Assembly (NCBI GenBank): GCA_001790525.1
Contig: MGCU01000005.1
Location: 1-33,296 of the forward strand
Source of the DNA: Candidatus Saccharibacteria bacterium RIFCSPHIGHO2_12_FULL_47_16b
Lineage (GTDB): Bacteria; Patescibacteriota; Saccharimonadia; Saccharimonadales; UBA10212
Direction: 5' to 3'
DNA: 33,296 nt
Shown here: positions 1 to 9,323 of the stretch, in pieces
Numbering within the stretch: the stretch's first letter is position 1
How the letters are laid out: the number at the start of each line of letters is the position of its first letter
Notes under the pieces: generated by a model
The model's input: the letters and a program-made list of their open reading frames with translations, nothing else
Databases searched by the model: none
Told to the model about the DNA's origin: nothing
Translations under genes and position numbers: made by a program

Positions 1-1725
1 TGCCTGGCTTGTTCTCTCGCCACCCAGCGCGCCGTTTTGGATGCTGGCACTCAATCGGGGCGGTTGATTTGTGCCAGTGGCGTCGTAGCGGGTTTCGAAT
101 ACATTGCCCTTCTTATCAACTCGTTGATAGCCGGTGCGGCCGTACTCATCAGTAAAATTCTGCCATTGGCCGACCGCCAAGTCGACAACCGACTTCTCGT
201 TAGGTACATCATTTTTATGGCCAGCTGGCCGGGTAGCCTGCCAACGGGCTTGGGCCTGTTTCTGGTCGATTACAGCATTCGTACGAGGGTCTCGCCAGGC
301 CAGACCTCCCCGTCCATCTTTGTAAACCGCTTGCTCGGGCGGGCGGATCGAACCAGTCATTTGCACTACTGAACCTTGTTTTGGTTTAGTGTTAATTTGA
401 TTGACCGGCCGCGTCAACTCCCACCGCCGCCAAGCCTTTTTTTGATCTGGAGCATGTGTCTTTAAAATCGGATCCTCCCATTCTTTACCGTTCCAAACTA
501 GTTGATTGGGTTGCTTCAGCAACAGCTGGGCAGTTTTAGCATCAAGCTGATTATCATGCCGTCCCCAAGCCACTGTCCAATTTTTAGGATCGACGGTCAG
601 TTTGTTATACAACTGCATTAAATCACGAGCGGCTTTTTCTTGACCGATTTGGAAGGCCGACTTGGGGTCCAAGTTACCACCGCTTGCTGCCAACGCCCTG
701 GTCGCGTATATTGCGGTTTTATTAGCCAAGTACCTCTTACCGCCAATATCTTCCACAATGCCGGGCTTCTTACCATGCGTCACCCGGCCATAATAGGTCA
801 GGCCGTAACCGCCACGTACTTTTATAAGTTGCTTCTCGCCGACTTCGCCAAGGAAATGATAGGTGGTCGGCTTGTTGCCATGGGCAGGATCAGAGTAGCG
901 AGTGATATCAGTATAGTTATTATAAAGACTACCGGTCGGTACACCTCTACCGACTTTTTCTTTAAGCAACCTGTCAAGTTGGCCGACTTTCCCTAAATAT
1001 TCTTTTAGTTTCTCGCTTTTTTTAGGATCTTGTAAACTCTTCGGCACCCAATCTGGGTACCAGCTTCTGTCTCGTCTATTGCTGTCATCAACAGACTGTC
1101 CAACCAGCTTACCTCCCTGAAATTTAGCGCCTTTATAATCAGGTCTACCCGGTTGGGCGCCAAAAAAACCACCGCCCTGCTGCTCGGAATAAATCTGCTG
1201 AGCTACCGGAGACCTACCAGGTTCCAGGCCAAGTGCTTCAAGGATACCAGTAATTACTAATGCTGGAGCCACGGCTATGGTAACTGGACCGGCTACTCTT
1301 GCAATGCTACCAACGAGACCCCCCACCCCTAACGTACTCCTGGCGCCAGCGATCCCAGCAGCAATACCACCGGCGCCCCGAGCACTTGTAGCTACAGTAT
1401 AACCAGCGCCAGCCGTACTTTTGCCTGCTTCAATTCCGCCCCTAACTTTACTAGTTGTACTTACTATCTTCGTTGCGACTTGATCTTGAAAATCCTCAAG
1501 GCTGCCCGGCTTTGTCGGTTTTGGCAAGGTGGTAACATGTGTACCCCAAAGATTTATATCTTTTGGCTGGCCGGCGCCCTTGTCGTAATGCGTTTCGTAA
1601 ACGAACTTGCCATCGTAGCTTTGGCGTCTCATACCGCTGCCATAGATGTCATTAAACCTAACCCATTTACCAGGTCTGGCCTTTTGTATTGCATCAGGTT
1701 GATATGGTTTCTGTTTGTCGGGCAC
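1..1725 (-). CDS. Large repeat-containing protein, partial (3' end beyond the window)
   Basis: An uninterrupted minus-strand frame runs from a TGA at 1791-1789 to base 1, so the protein is at least 575 residues and incomplete. No family is recognised. It contains a Gly/Ala-rich hydrophobic stretch (about 1240-1440) that could insert into a membrane, like the one in the 2240-aa protein upstream. A roughly 38-residue module occurs twice, near the N-terminus (about 1560-1675) and near the window edge (about 60-175); both copies read G-x-W-x-x-F-x-D-x-YG and end in FETRYD or YETHYD followed by a QP. There is no signal peptide. It lies about 150 nt downstream of the 2240-aa gene on the same strand and shares the W-rich repeat style, so it is probably the next gene of that operon. 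The start is uncertain: the frame has no ATG near its beginning, GTG 1725 is the first standard start, and no Shine-Dalgarno fits it. Confidence 0.75.
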   Translation of the reverse strand, partial: MPDKQKPYQPDAIQKARPGKWVRFNDIYGSGMRRQSYDGKFVYETHYDKGAGQPKDINLWGTHVTTLPKPTKPGSLEDFQDQVATKIVSTTSKVRGGIEAGKSTAGAGYTVATSARGAGGIAAGIAGARSTLGVGGLVGSIARVAGPVTIAVAPALVITGILEALGLEPGRSPVAQQIYSEQQGGGFFGAQPGRPDYKGAKFQGGKLVGQSVDDSNRRDRSWYPDWVPKSLQDPKKSEKLKEYLGKVGQLDRLLKEKVGRGVPTGSLYNNYTDITRYSDPAHGNKPTTYHFLGEVGEKQLIKVRGGYGLTYYGRVTHGKKPGIVEDIGGKRYLANKTAIYATRALAASGGNLDPKSAFQIGQEKAARDLMQLYNKLTVDPKNWTVAWGRHDNQLDAKTAQLLLKQPNQLVWNGKEWEDPILKTHAPDQKKAWRRWELTRPVNQINTKPKQGSVVQMTGSIRPPEQAVYKDGRGGLAWRDPRTNAVIDQKQAQARWQATRPAGHKNDVPNEKSVVDLAVGQWQNFTDEYGRTGYQRVDKKGNVFETRYDATGTNQPPRLSASIQNGALGGERTSQA

Positions 1726-1872
1726 TTTTTGGTTGTCTTTTTTTATTTTCTGCTTGTGTTTTGACTCTACCCTCTTTACATCAAGCAGTCAATACTTCCG
1801 CCAAAGTAAATATTCACAATGGTCGTTAAGGGGTTACCTGATAGTGTTATTTAGACTATTCACAAGGGAAGA

Positions 1873-4800
1873 TTACATCTCAAACCAGCGACCGCGTTTG
1901 AAAATGCCTGGAGATTGTGATTGGGGCGGACTCAAACCGCTGAAGGTATCTGGTGGAGATACTGGCGGTGGTGTTGTCAGTGGATTTTTGGGACTCGCAT
2001 TGAGTGTTGGATCAGTGATTCCGAATGATGCAATCGTAGAATTTGCTGGCGTCGAAGGCGGCGGACTATAGCCAGGATTAAACAACACCTCCGCTAATTT
2101 ATCAGGTTGTACTGTTGGCGCAGATGGGGCTGCTGGCGTTGGCGCAGGTGGTATAACTTGGGGTTCTGACGGTGCTGGTGCAGCTGGTGGTAGTACTGTG
2201 CCATGCTGGCTGGGTTCCCACTCATCTTTGTTCCAAAAGCCGGCATACTGGGGCGTCGCACTGGGATCTGTAGGATCCATGGCAACATAGGCACCATTGT
2301 CCAACCGATAGATCGCTCTACCTTCGTTACCAGGACGCGTCTCAAGAACGGTCACCCCTGACGGAAGATTCAGTCTGGCAATGACTGGAGCGTCTTGATC
2401 CGGAGTGGCCGTCCATCCAGGGTTTTGATGCCAGGCTGGAGTCGTATTTTCAGCCTGTTGCCTATTCATGGCCGCCTGGATGGCTGGGTCCAGTGTGGAG
2501 ACTGGAGAAATAACATCTTTCGGAACGGCCGGTTCTGCCATGGGGTCGTCGTTTGGATTCCCGGAATATAGCGCCGCCGGATTGGTGACTTCTGGTGCTG
2601 CTGGAGGTACTGGATGGGCTGCGCTATATTCATCCCACTGGTCTTTGTTCCAGGTACCAGCCCCCGACGCTCTAAGTGTACGCGGATCATAAGCCTGATA
2701 TGTACCGTCATTCATCCGAAAGATGGTTTTGCCGTCTTTTCCGGGCCGTTCTTCAAGAACTTTGCTAGCGTCCAAACCAGCTAAGGCAATAGCGTTTTTA
2801 CTTGGGGCGCCCCAGCTAGGGTTGGCGTGCCAAACCGGAAGTTCTTCTTGGGCATTCATGGCCGCTTGAATGGCTGGGTCAAGCTGATCATTGGTGGCTG
2901 ATGTAACTGTAGAAGTGTTAGTTGATGAAGCTTGAGCCTCATTATCTAAGATTTCGGCTGGATCACGCTGATCAGTTACATAATCTACTGGCGGGTAGCT
3001 GTACTTCGGTTGGTTGCCGGTTACTGTTTGGCCAGCGTTAGGGTCTTTGATACTTAGATTGGTAAAGCCGGGCCAGTGTTGGCCGTTATTCTTAGCCGGG
3101 TCCCAAATGACATAGGGATTGCCGTCTTGGCTTTGTTGAATGACGACACCGTTATCTCGAAAGGTTAAAGTGCTATCACGGCCTTTGACGTCAGTAAAGG
3201 AGTAAGTTTTATCGGGATTAGTTTCACCTTGGTAACCGGCTGTTTTGACTTCGTTGAGTGATTTTTCGATGCCGATGCCTTCACCTAAAGGTACCTTGCC
3301 GGTTCGGCGGTCTTGCTGGTCAGGCGTGCCAAACTGTTGCAAGTAACTTGGTGTTTGTGTGTCTACTCGATTTAAAGCAACTATATCCGGCGCCTTGGAG
3401 CGGTAAGCGTTTTCGCCGAGCTTTTGAGTAAAGATGGCACCGTTTTTCAGGTAGGTATTGGTCACGCCGGTGTTGGGGTTATAAGTTACCTTGGCAATCT
3501 CATCCTTGCCGCCTGCCGGAACATAGGCTCCAGGTGTGCCTTGGCGCGGGCCAATATTTGTATGTGAATCAACGCCATCGATAATAACTACCGGCTTCTC
3601 CGAAGTTTTTGGCTGGACTCGCGGCTGCGGACTTGGGCTAGAAATCGTAGGCGTTGAAGTCACAACTGTCGTCGCGTCCTCTCCCCGTTCGTCGCCTTTT
3701 TTAGTCGTTGTTGGTTTAGGCCTCGGCGTAACCCTAGGCTTAGGGTTTGGCGGTGTTGATGTCCCTGGGGTTCCAGAGCCAGGTTTTTGACCAGTGGCCG
3801 GGTGTTGTTTATTCCAGGCTGCCTGGGCTTCGGCTTGGTCGGCTGCTGATAAGGTACTGCCACCAGGACCTACCCACTTCCCATTCACAAAAGTAACTTG
3901 TACTGAAGCCGAGGTTACAGGCACTTGGGTTTTTCCTGGCGCTGGCGGCCCTGCCGCTACTGGCTCATGCCAGGTCTCAAATCTCTGGTATTCGCCTTTG
4001 AAAGGCTTATCGCTCATCCGCCACCATTCACCGTTACCTTTGGAGACCCAGTGTCCGTTAGCTCTATTTGGCGGCTGAATGGTTGTTATTTTGGCTGAAC
4101 CTACCAAGCCTAAGTTGAGCACGGTCGTTTTTGTCTTAACCGGCATTGTAATCGTGACGGTATCACCCCGTCCCGGTCGGGTACTAAGGCTGGTAGTGAC
4201 GGTTGGTTTATTTTTATTTGTCGGCTGCAAAGACGGCGTAACTTTCTTTTCAGGGCTTGGGCCGCCAGCTGTAGAGCGATTCTTCAGCCAGGCTTCAACT
4301 TCTTCCTTTGAGCCGCTGACATATGGCTTGGAACCATCACCACCTTGTTGGATAACTGCGTAGCTGTCTTTATTCTTTCCGGAAGTGATTTGAATTATGC
4401 TAGCTTTTTTAGCCTTATTATCGGATTGACTTTTGAAGCTAAGGTTTTCTTTGACCTTAAAGCTCGGTGAAGGCCCGCCGGTCGATGAGGACGGTGCCGC
4501 TCCATACTGTATGTTATAGATTTTGTTGTTAGCTCCCACCACAACAGTGTCGCCGTTGGCTTTTTTGATTATCTTGGCGTTGATCGTTTTGCCGTCTTCG
4601 GACTTTATGGGAGCACTACCAATAACCGTATCACCTGGCAATTTTCTATAAGCCGGCAATCCAGCTACGATGCTCGCTGTCTTTGTAGCATCTTTGAATT
4701 CCTGCGCCATCTCACCGCCAATAGCCGCAGATACATTTGTTGTCTTACCGTTATTCTTATCATAAAGTTTGTAACCTCCATCTTCAGACTGGTAGAGCAG

Positions 4801-7800
4801 AAGTCCTTTTTCTGTATCAGCCGCAACAAAATGATTTTCAGCCTTGCCTGGTTTTGCTAAAACTCTAGTTTTTCCATCTTTGCTTACATAAAACGTACCT
4901 TCATCAGTCTTCGCTTTTACGCTGTAACCGCTACCAAGCAGTGCTTTAAGGTCATTTTTAGTCAATTCCGATTCATGCGTTATGGTCAAAGATTCACCCT
5001 TATGGCCGCGGCCGGGATAGGTGACTATTTCCATATTCGGCAATTTGGCAATTTTGTTCTGGGCTGAATCACCACCAACCGCTCCAAAAGCTAGAGCTGT
5101 TGCAATGGTAGCTGGCCCTCCACCAACGAGCTTAGTCAAGGCACCAACGGCAGTAAGCGTACCTGCGCCGGCGGCGGCACTGCCGTATTTGCCTTCAACC
5201 AAGTCTTTAACGGTTAGACCGCCTATAAAGCCGACGCCGCCCAAGCCTGCCACGCGGCCGCCTACCTTAAGAACTCTACCTCCTTTATAAACTAACCCTC
5301 CCTTGCTAGTTTCTTTAGCCGCAGCAAAATTGGGTTCACCGTTTCTCTCAATCGGTATGCCTGCAGTCTTCATCTCTTGACGTAATTGGCCTTCCGCTTC
5401 CCAATTACGGACTAGAGGATGCTTGCTGGTTTGCTCTTTCCATTTGGCCTCATACTGTTCAATTGTTTTAATAGAAGGACGCTTGGGTTTAGTCGGGCTT
5501 CCGCTAGCAGGTTCTCTGCCTGCTTCCCCGGCTCCACCTATTCCGGTAGCCCCTGCCCCCGCGGTGGAGCTGCCAACCCTGCCCGACTGGTTGATTCGTT
5601 CGAAATCAGCTTTTAGTTTAGCGTCGATTTCTCTCTGGAGAGGTGTCAAGGCCGGTTTAGATCTTCTGCCGTTGGTCGAGGCTCTAGTTTCATTAGGGGC
5701 CGCTCTAGACATTTCTACATCGGACGCACCCGATCCATTAAGCTCAGCTAGCTTGCCTCTCGCTTTTTCTAAGGCTTTTGTTCTTTCTTCTATATGATTT
5801 TCTGTCTCCGCCAGAATATTCTGTCTTTGTTTTTCGGAAAAACTGCTCCAATAGCCTTTCCCGGCGTGAAAATCAGGATCGTTCAACAACTTTTTACGAT
5901 CAACAATAGCTTTCGCAAGATCGTTTTGTATCTGCGTGACTTTAGCTTTTGTTTCGGAAAGTTGTTGAGTGGATACGCGTTGCTCTAGTACTCCTTGCAA
6001 TCTTAAATTTTTTTCAGAAAAAGCATTTTCTCTAACACTTTCGAGAGTTGCCGTAACATTGTTTTTATAATGGCCCTCAAGATTTTCAAATCCCATCTTT
6101 TTTATAGCTACTTTTTTCATGGATGGGTTAGTTTCACCTTGAAGTACTTCAACAGGCTCGACCAATCCAGCATCTGAAAGGATCACATAATTCTGTATTC
6201 CTCTGATCCCCTTGACGCCAATTTCAGATGCACCTTCAGGGGTAGCTTGCTTTACTTTTTGTAATACTTGCCCGCCCTTTTTGACATCTGGCATAAAATC
6301 AATTTGACCTTTGCCTTCAGAGGCAGCGACCCTGATGCCATTTTTATGATCTGTATAAACTCCACGTCCTGCATTTTTCTTCGCTATAGCAGTCAGTTCG
6401 TCCAAACGTTCAGCTGTAACGGCAATGCCGTTTTTTCTCATGGATGCGGCAATCTTTTGCCGCAAAGCTCTGTCCGTTTTACCGACCTCCGCCTCAGCAG
6501 CAGGAGGTATCTGACGTCGAGCACCGGTCGTACTCGTAGTTGATGAGCCAGTGGCAGTGCCGCTGACAGTAATTCTCGTGCGCGGATTTTCCCCCGCATC
6601 CTTTAGGGCTTCAAGGCGAGCCCTTTCACGAGCCCTTTCTGCTTTCAGCTTCGCACTCTCCGCTTTCTCGGCGGCAAGCTCGTCTTTCAAACCGTCGGCG
6701 CCAGATTTTTCAGACAGAGCGGGGCTAGATGTTGCTTTACTCTTAGCTCCTTGTTCTATGAGTTTATCCCGCTCGGCAATCAAACTATGATATTTAGACA
6801 GACGCCTATATTCGGAGTCGCTCATATTTTCACCTACCGGATTTCTGGAGAAATATTCTGTCTGTTTTCTTAGCTCTTTTTCAACCTGGTTAAATCTTCG
6901 TTGAGCAGCACCAAGCTCAGCAACCCTTTTTTGCGCAGCCGCCAAATCGCCTGCACCATTGGTGCTTGGCAGGGAACCGGTTGTGATGGTTGAGATGCCG
7001 GTGATTCCCCGCTCCATCAGAAGGCGTGTCTGTGCCGGGGTGAAACCGGCTCTGCGCAGAATCAGTCCTTTTTTCATATTTTGCTCTGTCGTGTAGTTAC
7101 CGATACCGGCTGTCGTCCCCGGTTTGGCGCCGGGTTCACCAAAACCTACCGTGTGGGCCTGCTCAACAGCGATCGCCTGTTTTGCGCTTAATGGTATTGG
7201 CTTGCCGCTGGCGTCTTTAGGCAATAGGCCAGATTTGCCCAAGGCGTCCTCGGCCATTCTCCATCTATCAAAAGGATATACTAGCTTGCCGGAGTTTAGT
7301 ATTGACTTGTTAGCTGATGACGGTTTTATATGATCGCTTGTTTGGTACGCCGAGCCGCCCTTAAGAGTAATTGGAACATCGCCGGCGCCCGCCAGCGCCA
7401 TTTTTGGGCTTGTTGGCAGTTGAAACCATTTGGGAATCACCGGCTTCTTTGCAAAGTTCATGCCAGCATCACCATATGCGCTCTTGAACGGTTTGTTGAA
7501 AAGCTTCTTTGACCATTTTTGATAAGCTGTTTCATTGGATACTCCACCGCCGCTTGGATAAGTAACTCCTACCTCCGAGACGTCCGAGCCTGCTACTTTC
7601 ATACCTAAGTTTTCCAATATGCCACCGGTGGTTGCTTCGGTGCTTTTTACCAGCGGCAATGGATGCTCGCGATATGGCCTTACCACCTCTCCAATCGAAG
7701 GGATGTTTGGCCATAATCCGCTTATTTTTTCGCCTAGCGCCCTCTTAAAATCGTTAAGGGTCGAATTGAAACCAAAATCGACCGAAGAATGGGTACCGGT

Positions 7801-8595
7801 AATACGTGCCCCGTTTGCTAATCCTTCCGTTTTCAATTCCCAAGCTTGGTAATAGGTCTTGACTGGTATACTCCGTTGTCTGCTGTTAAAATTTACTTCC
7901 AAACCTGTTTTTACTCTTTTTGACGAAGCCGCCAGCAGATTGACCTCAATTTGGCCGGCGTATTTGGCCGTTGCATCATGGTATAACAACCGCCGGGCTG
8001 CCTCTGACATTTGTTGGCCGCTGATAGTCCAGTCATCTAGCAAAACGACTTTCGCGTTGGCGGGGTCGGCGGTCAGCGCCGAGACATTAGAGACAATCCG
8101 GCCGCTATACTTAGCCCGCTCAGTATCGCTAAAGCTCTCTAATATTTTTTCAAACAGATATTTATCGCTTTTTATTAAACTACTTTGAGAAATTTTAGTG
8201 ACAACGGCTATTTGGTTCTTTGGGTTGGCCTCGAGATGGGTACGCCAATAGTTGGCTATGGCCTTGGCGGCTTCGGCATATTCTTTTTCGCCGATGAAGG
8301 TCAAATTTTTGCGCATTAGAGTGGCTGTTTGAGCGACTTCAGGGTGCTCATGTCCTGCCGCCGCAGCTACGTCCCGCAAATATTTATCGAGCCCTCTTAA
8401 ACCTTGTTGTTCAGTTATTGGCTCGCTGTTTGAGTGTGAGATGAAGGTATTTGTTCTGGATTTATCAGCCACTTGGTCAGCAAAGCGCGGCGGGCGCCTG
8501 ACAAAGCCTTCACTGCCGAACTGTCCACCAGCGTCAGCCTTAGTTTGGAAAGGTATTTTTAATTTTTTTACAGCTATTGCCATAACAACGCCCAC
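1873..8595 (-). CDS. Giant multidomain protein with N-terminal phosphoribosyltransferase-like domain
   Basis: 2240 residues. Residues about 95-320 look like a type I phosphoribosyltransferase fold: AKVVLLDDWTISGQQM at 181-196 fits the PRPP-binding signature (four hydrophobics, two Asp, then a Ser-Gly turn). Long charged coiled-coil segments follow (about 560-720 and 900-1020), then a Gly/Ala-rich hydrophobic region that may insert into a membrane, then a C-terminal half of short beta, W-rich and Pro/Thr-rich repeats, including two tandem 130-residue units just before the end. There is no signal peptide, so the cellular location is unknown. The GTG start overlaps the TAG of the preceding BtpA-like gene (TAGTG) and has a GAGG five bases upstream; ATG 8583 is the alternative but lies farther from this site. 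The PRTase call is from motif and context only. The substrate is unknown. Effector, surface or scaffold roles are all possible. Confidence 0.8.
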   Translation of the reverse strand: MGVVMAIAVKKLKIPFQTKADAGGQFGSEGFVRRPPRFADQVADKSRTNTFISHSNSEPITEQQGLRGLDKYLRDVAAAAGHEHPEVAQTATLMRKNLTFIGEKEYAEAAKAIANYWRTHLEANPKNQIAVVTKISQSSLIKSDKYLFEKILESFSDTERAKYSGRIVSNVSALTADPANAKVVLLDDWTISGQQMSEAARRLLYHDATAKYAGQIEVNLLAASSKRVKTGLEVNFNSRQRSIPVKTYYQAWELKTEGLANGARITGTHSSVDFGFNSTLNDFKRALGEKISGLWPNIPSIGEVVRPYREHPLPLVKSTEATTGGILENLGMKVAGSDVSEVGVTYPSGGGVSNETAYQKWSKKLFNKPFKSAYGDAGMNFAKKPVIPKWFQLPTSPKMALAGAGDVPITLKGGSAYQTSDHIKPSSANKSILNSGKLVYPFDRWRMAEDALGKSGLLPKDASGKPIPLSAKQAIAVEQAHTVGFGEPGAKPGTTAGIGNYTTEQNMKKGLILRRAGFTPAQTRLLMERGITGISTITTGSLPSTNGAGDLAAAQKRVAELGAAQRRFNQVEKELRKQTEYFSRNPVGENMSDSEYRRLSKYHSLIAERDKLIEQGAKSKATSSPALSEKSGADGLKDELAAEKAESAKLKAERARERARLEALKDAGENPRTRITVSGTATGSSTTSTTGARRQIPPAAEAEVGKTDRALRQKIAASMRKNGIAVTAERLDELTAIAKKNAGRGVYTDHKNGIRVAASEGKGQIDFMPDVKKGGQVLQKVKQATPEGASEIGVKGIRGIQNYVILSDAGLVEPVEVLQGETNPSMKKVAIKKMGFENLEGHYKNNVTATLESVRENAFSEKNLRLQGVLEQRVSTQQLSETKAKVTQIQNDLAKAIVDRKKLLNDPDFHAGKGYWSSFSEKQRQNILAETENHIEERTKALEKARGKLAELNGSGASDVEMSRAAPNETRASTNGRRSKPALTPLQREIDAKLKADFERINQSGRVGSSTAGAGATGIGGAGEAGREPASGSPTKPKRPSIKTIEQYEAKWKEQTSKHPLVRNWEAEGQLRQEMKTAGIPIERNGEPNFAAAKETSKGGLVYKGGRVLKVGGRVAGLGGVGFIGGLTVKDLVEGKYGSAAAGAGTLTAVGALTKLVGGGPATIATALAFGAVGGDSAQNKIAKLPNMEIVTYPGRGHKGESLTITHESELTKNDLKALLGSGYSVKAKTDEGTFYVSKDGKTRVLAKPGKAENHFVAADTEKGLLLYQSEDGGYKLYDKNNGKTTNVSAAIGGEMAQEFKDATKTASIVAGLPAYRKLPGDTVIGSAPIKSEDGKTINAKIIKKANGDTVVVGANNKIYNIQYGAAPSSSTGGPSPSFKVKENLSFKSQSDNKAKKASIIQITSGKNKDSYAVIQQGGDGSKPYVSGSKEEVEAWLKNRSTAGGPSPEKKVTPSLQPTNKNKPTVTTSLSTRPGRGDTVTITMPVKTKTTVLNLGLVGSAKITTIQPPNRANGHWVSKGNGEWWRMSDKPFKGEYQRFETWHEPVAAGPPAPGKTQVPVTSASVQVTFVNGKWVGPGGSTLSAADQAEAQAAWNKQHPATGQKPGSGTPGTSTPPNPKPRVTPRPKPTTTKKGDERGEDATTVVTSTPTISSPSPQPRVQPKTSEKPVVIIDGVDSHTNIGPRQGTPGAYVPAGGKDEIAKVTYNPNTGVTNTYLKNGAIFTQKLGENAYRSKAPDIVALNRVDTQTPSYLQQFGTPDQQDRRTGKVPLGEGIGIEKSLNEVKTAGYQGETNPDKTYSFTDVKGRDSTLTFRDNGVVIQQSQDGNPYVIWDPAKNNGQHWPGFTNLSIKDPNAGQTVTGNQPKYSYPPVDYVTDQRDPAEILDNEAQASSTNTSTVTSATNDQLDPAIQAAMNAQEELPVWHANPSWGAPSKNAIALAGLDASKVLEERPGKDGKTIFRMNDGTYQAYDPRTLRASGAGTWNKDQWDEYSAAHPVPPAAPEVTNPAALYSGNPNDDPMAEPAVPKDVISPVSTLDPAIQAAMNRQQAENTTPAWHQNPGWTATPDQDAPVIARLNLPSGVTVLETRPGNEGRAIYRLDNGAYVAMDPTDPSATPQYAGFWNKDEWEPSQHGTVLPPAAPAPSEPQVIPPAPTPAAPSAPTVQPDKLAEVLFNPGYSPPPSTPANSTIASFGITDPTLNASPKNPLTTPPPVSPPDTFSGLSPPQSQSPGIFKRGRWFEM
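2104..2883 (-). repeat. Two tandem 130-residue repeat units in the giant protein
   Basis: Two in-frame units begin with the same peptide LDPAIQAAMN, at 2883 and 2493, exactly 390 nt apart. Each continues with W-H-x-N-P-x-W, then VLExRPGxxG, an I-x-R-x-x-x-G-x-Y strand, a DP turn, a W-N-K-D-x-W motif and a PPAAP linker. The DNA copies have diverged well beyond the protein pattern, so this is an old internal duplication and not an assembly artefact. Confidence 0.85.
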
Positions 8596-9323
8596 TACTG
8601 CCTCGTGGCGACGACTCTGTCATGTGCCGCCTCAATTAATTGTTTAAGTCGGTTAAGATCAAATATGCCCGAATACGGCTGAGTCTCAATGCTGGTTGCG
8701 ACCAATAACTCATCAGCATATGGCGCATACGTCTTAACGTTGCCAATACTAACGCCGCTGGCAATAGCAATCTGACATCCAGCTATTTCTTTCATAGCTT
8801 TTATTTTTTCCACCGATGGTGGTCTGCCGGTGCCTTCACCTGATGTGGTAATAACATCCAGAAATGGAGCCGCTTGAACGGCTTGAGCCGCTGCCTCTTG
8901 AGGCGCATCTGTATAATCTTTTGTGTATTTGAAAGCTACGCCGCCCAGCACCTTGACGCCGTTTAGCTCTGGATGACCTTGCCTGTAAGCTTTTAGCGCC
9001 TCAAAAGCAGTTTCGCCTGATCCAAATTTAGCTTGATCGACCCAAAGACCGTCAGGTAAATACTTAAGTTGACCACGGTCATAAGCAGTTTTGATCACTT
9101 TCAAGCTGCCTAAAGCGTCGCCAGCTCCAAGTGGATTAATTCCGACAAAATCATTCTTATGTGCAGCCTTGACGACATTAAAAGTTTGGAATAAATGGGA
9201 ATTATTTACACCTGAGCCATGATCGATCAGATAGACCCCGTCGGCCCCCGATGTAAAGGCTAAATCAGCTTGCAGGACGGCAATTTCTGGTGTTTTTATA
9301 TGAACAACCGGGTATATCTTCAT
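8595..9323 (-). CDS. BtpA/SgcQ-like TIM-barrel protein
   Basis: 242 residues. The C-terminal half has the features of the BtpA family: a TTSGEGTGRPPS phosphate-loop-like segment, then a strand ending ASGVSIGNVKTYAPYADE, then a VATSIET strand with Gly-x-Phe-Asp, which resembles the two phosphate-gripping loops of (beta/alpha)8 barrels. BtpA was named for photosystem I accumulation in cyanobacteria. Relatives elsewhere are barrels of unknown reaction, so no substrate is assigned. Its ATG overlaps the end of the upstream 229-aa gene by 4 nt, and its TAG shares a base with the GTG of the PRTase-headed giant. Such tight coupling suggests made-to-measure stoichiometry. A barrel with phosphosugar-type loops next to a PRTase-like domain hints at sugar-phosphate or nucleotide chemistry, which is inference. 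Confidence 0.7.
   Translation of the reverse strand: MKIYPVVHIKTPEIAVLQADLAFTSGADGVYLIDHGSGVNNSHLFQTFNVVKAAHKNDFVGINPLGAGDALGSLKVIKTAYDRGQLKYLPDGLWVDQAKFGSGETAFEALKAYRQGHPELNGVKVLGGVAFKYTKDYTDAPQEAAAQAVQAAPFLDVITTSGEGTGRPPSVEKIKAMKEIAGCQIAIASGVSIGNVKTYAPYADELLVATSIETQPYSGIFDLNRLKQLIEAAHDRVVATRQ

Noticed and set aside
1-1764. Rightward ORFs over the first 1.8 kb
   Set aside because: They are antisense to one continuous leftward frame with repeat structure and have no start signals.
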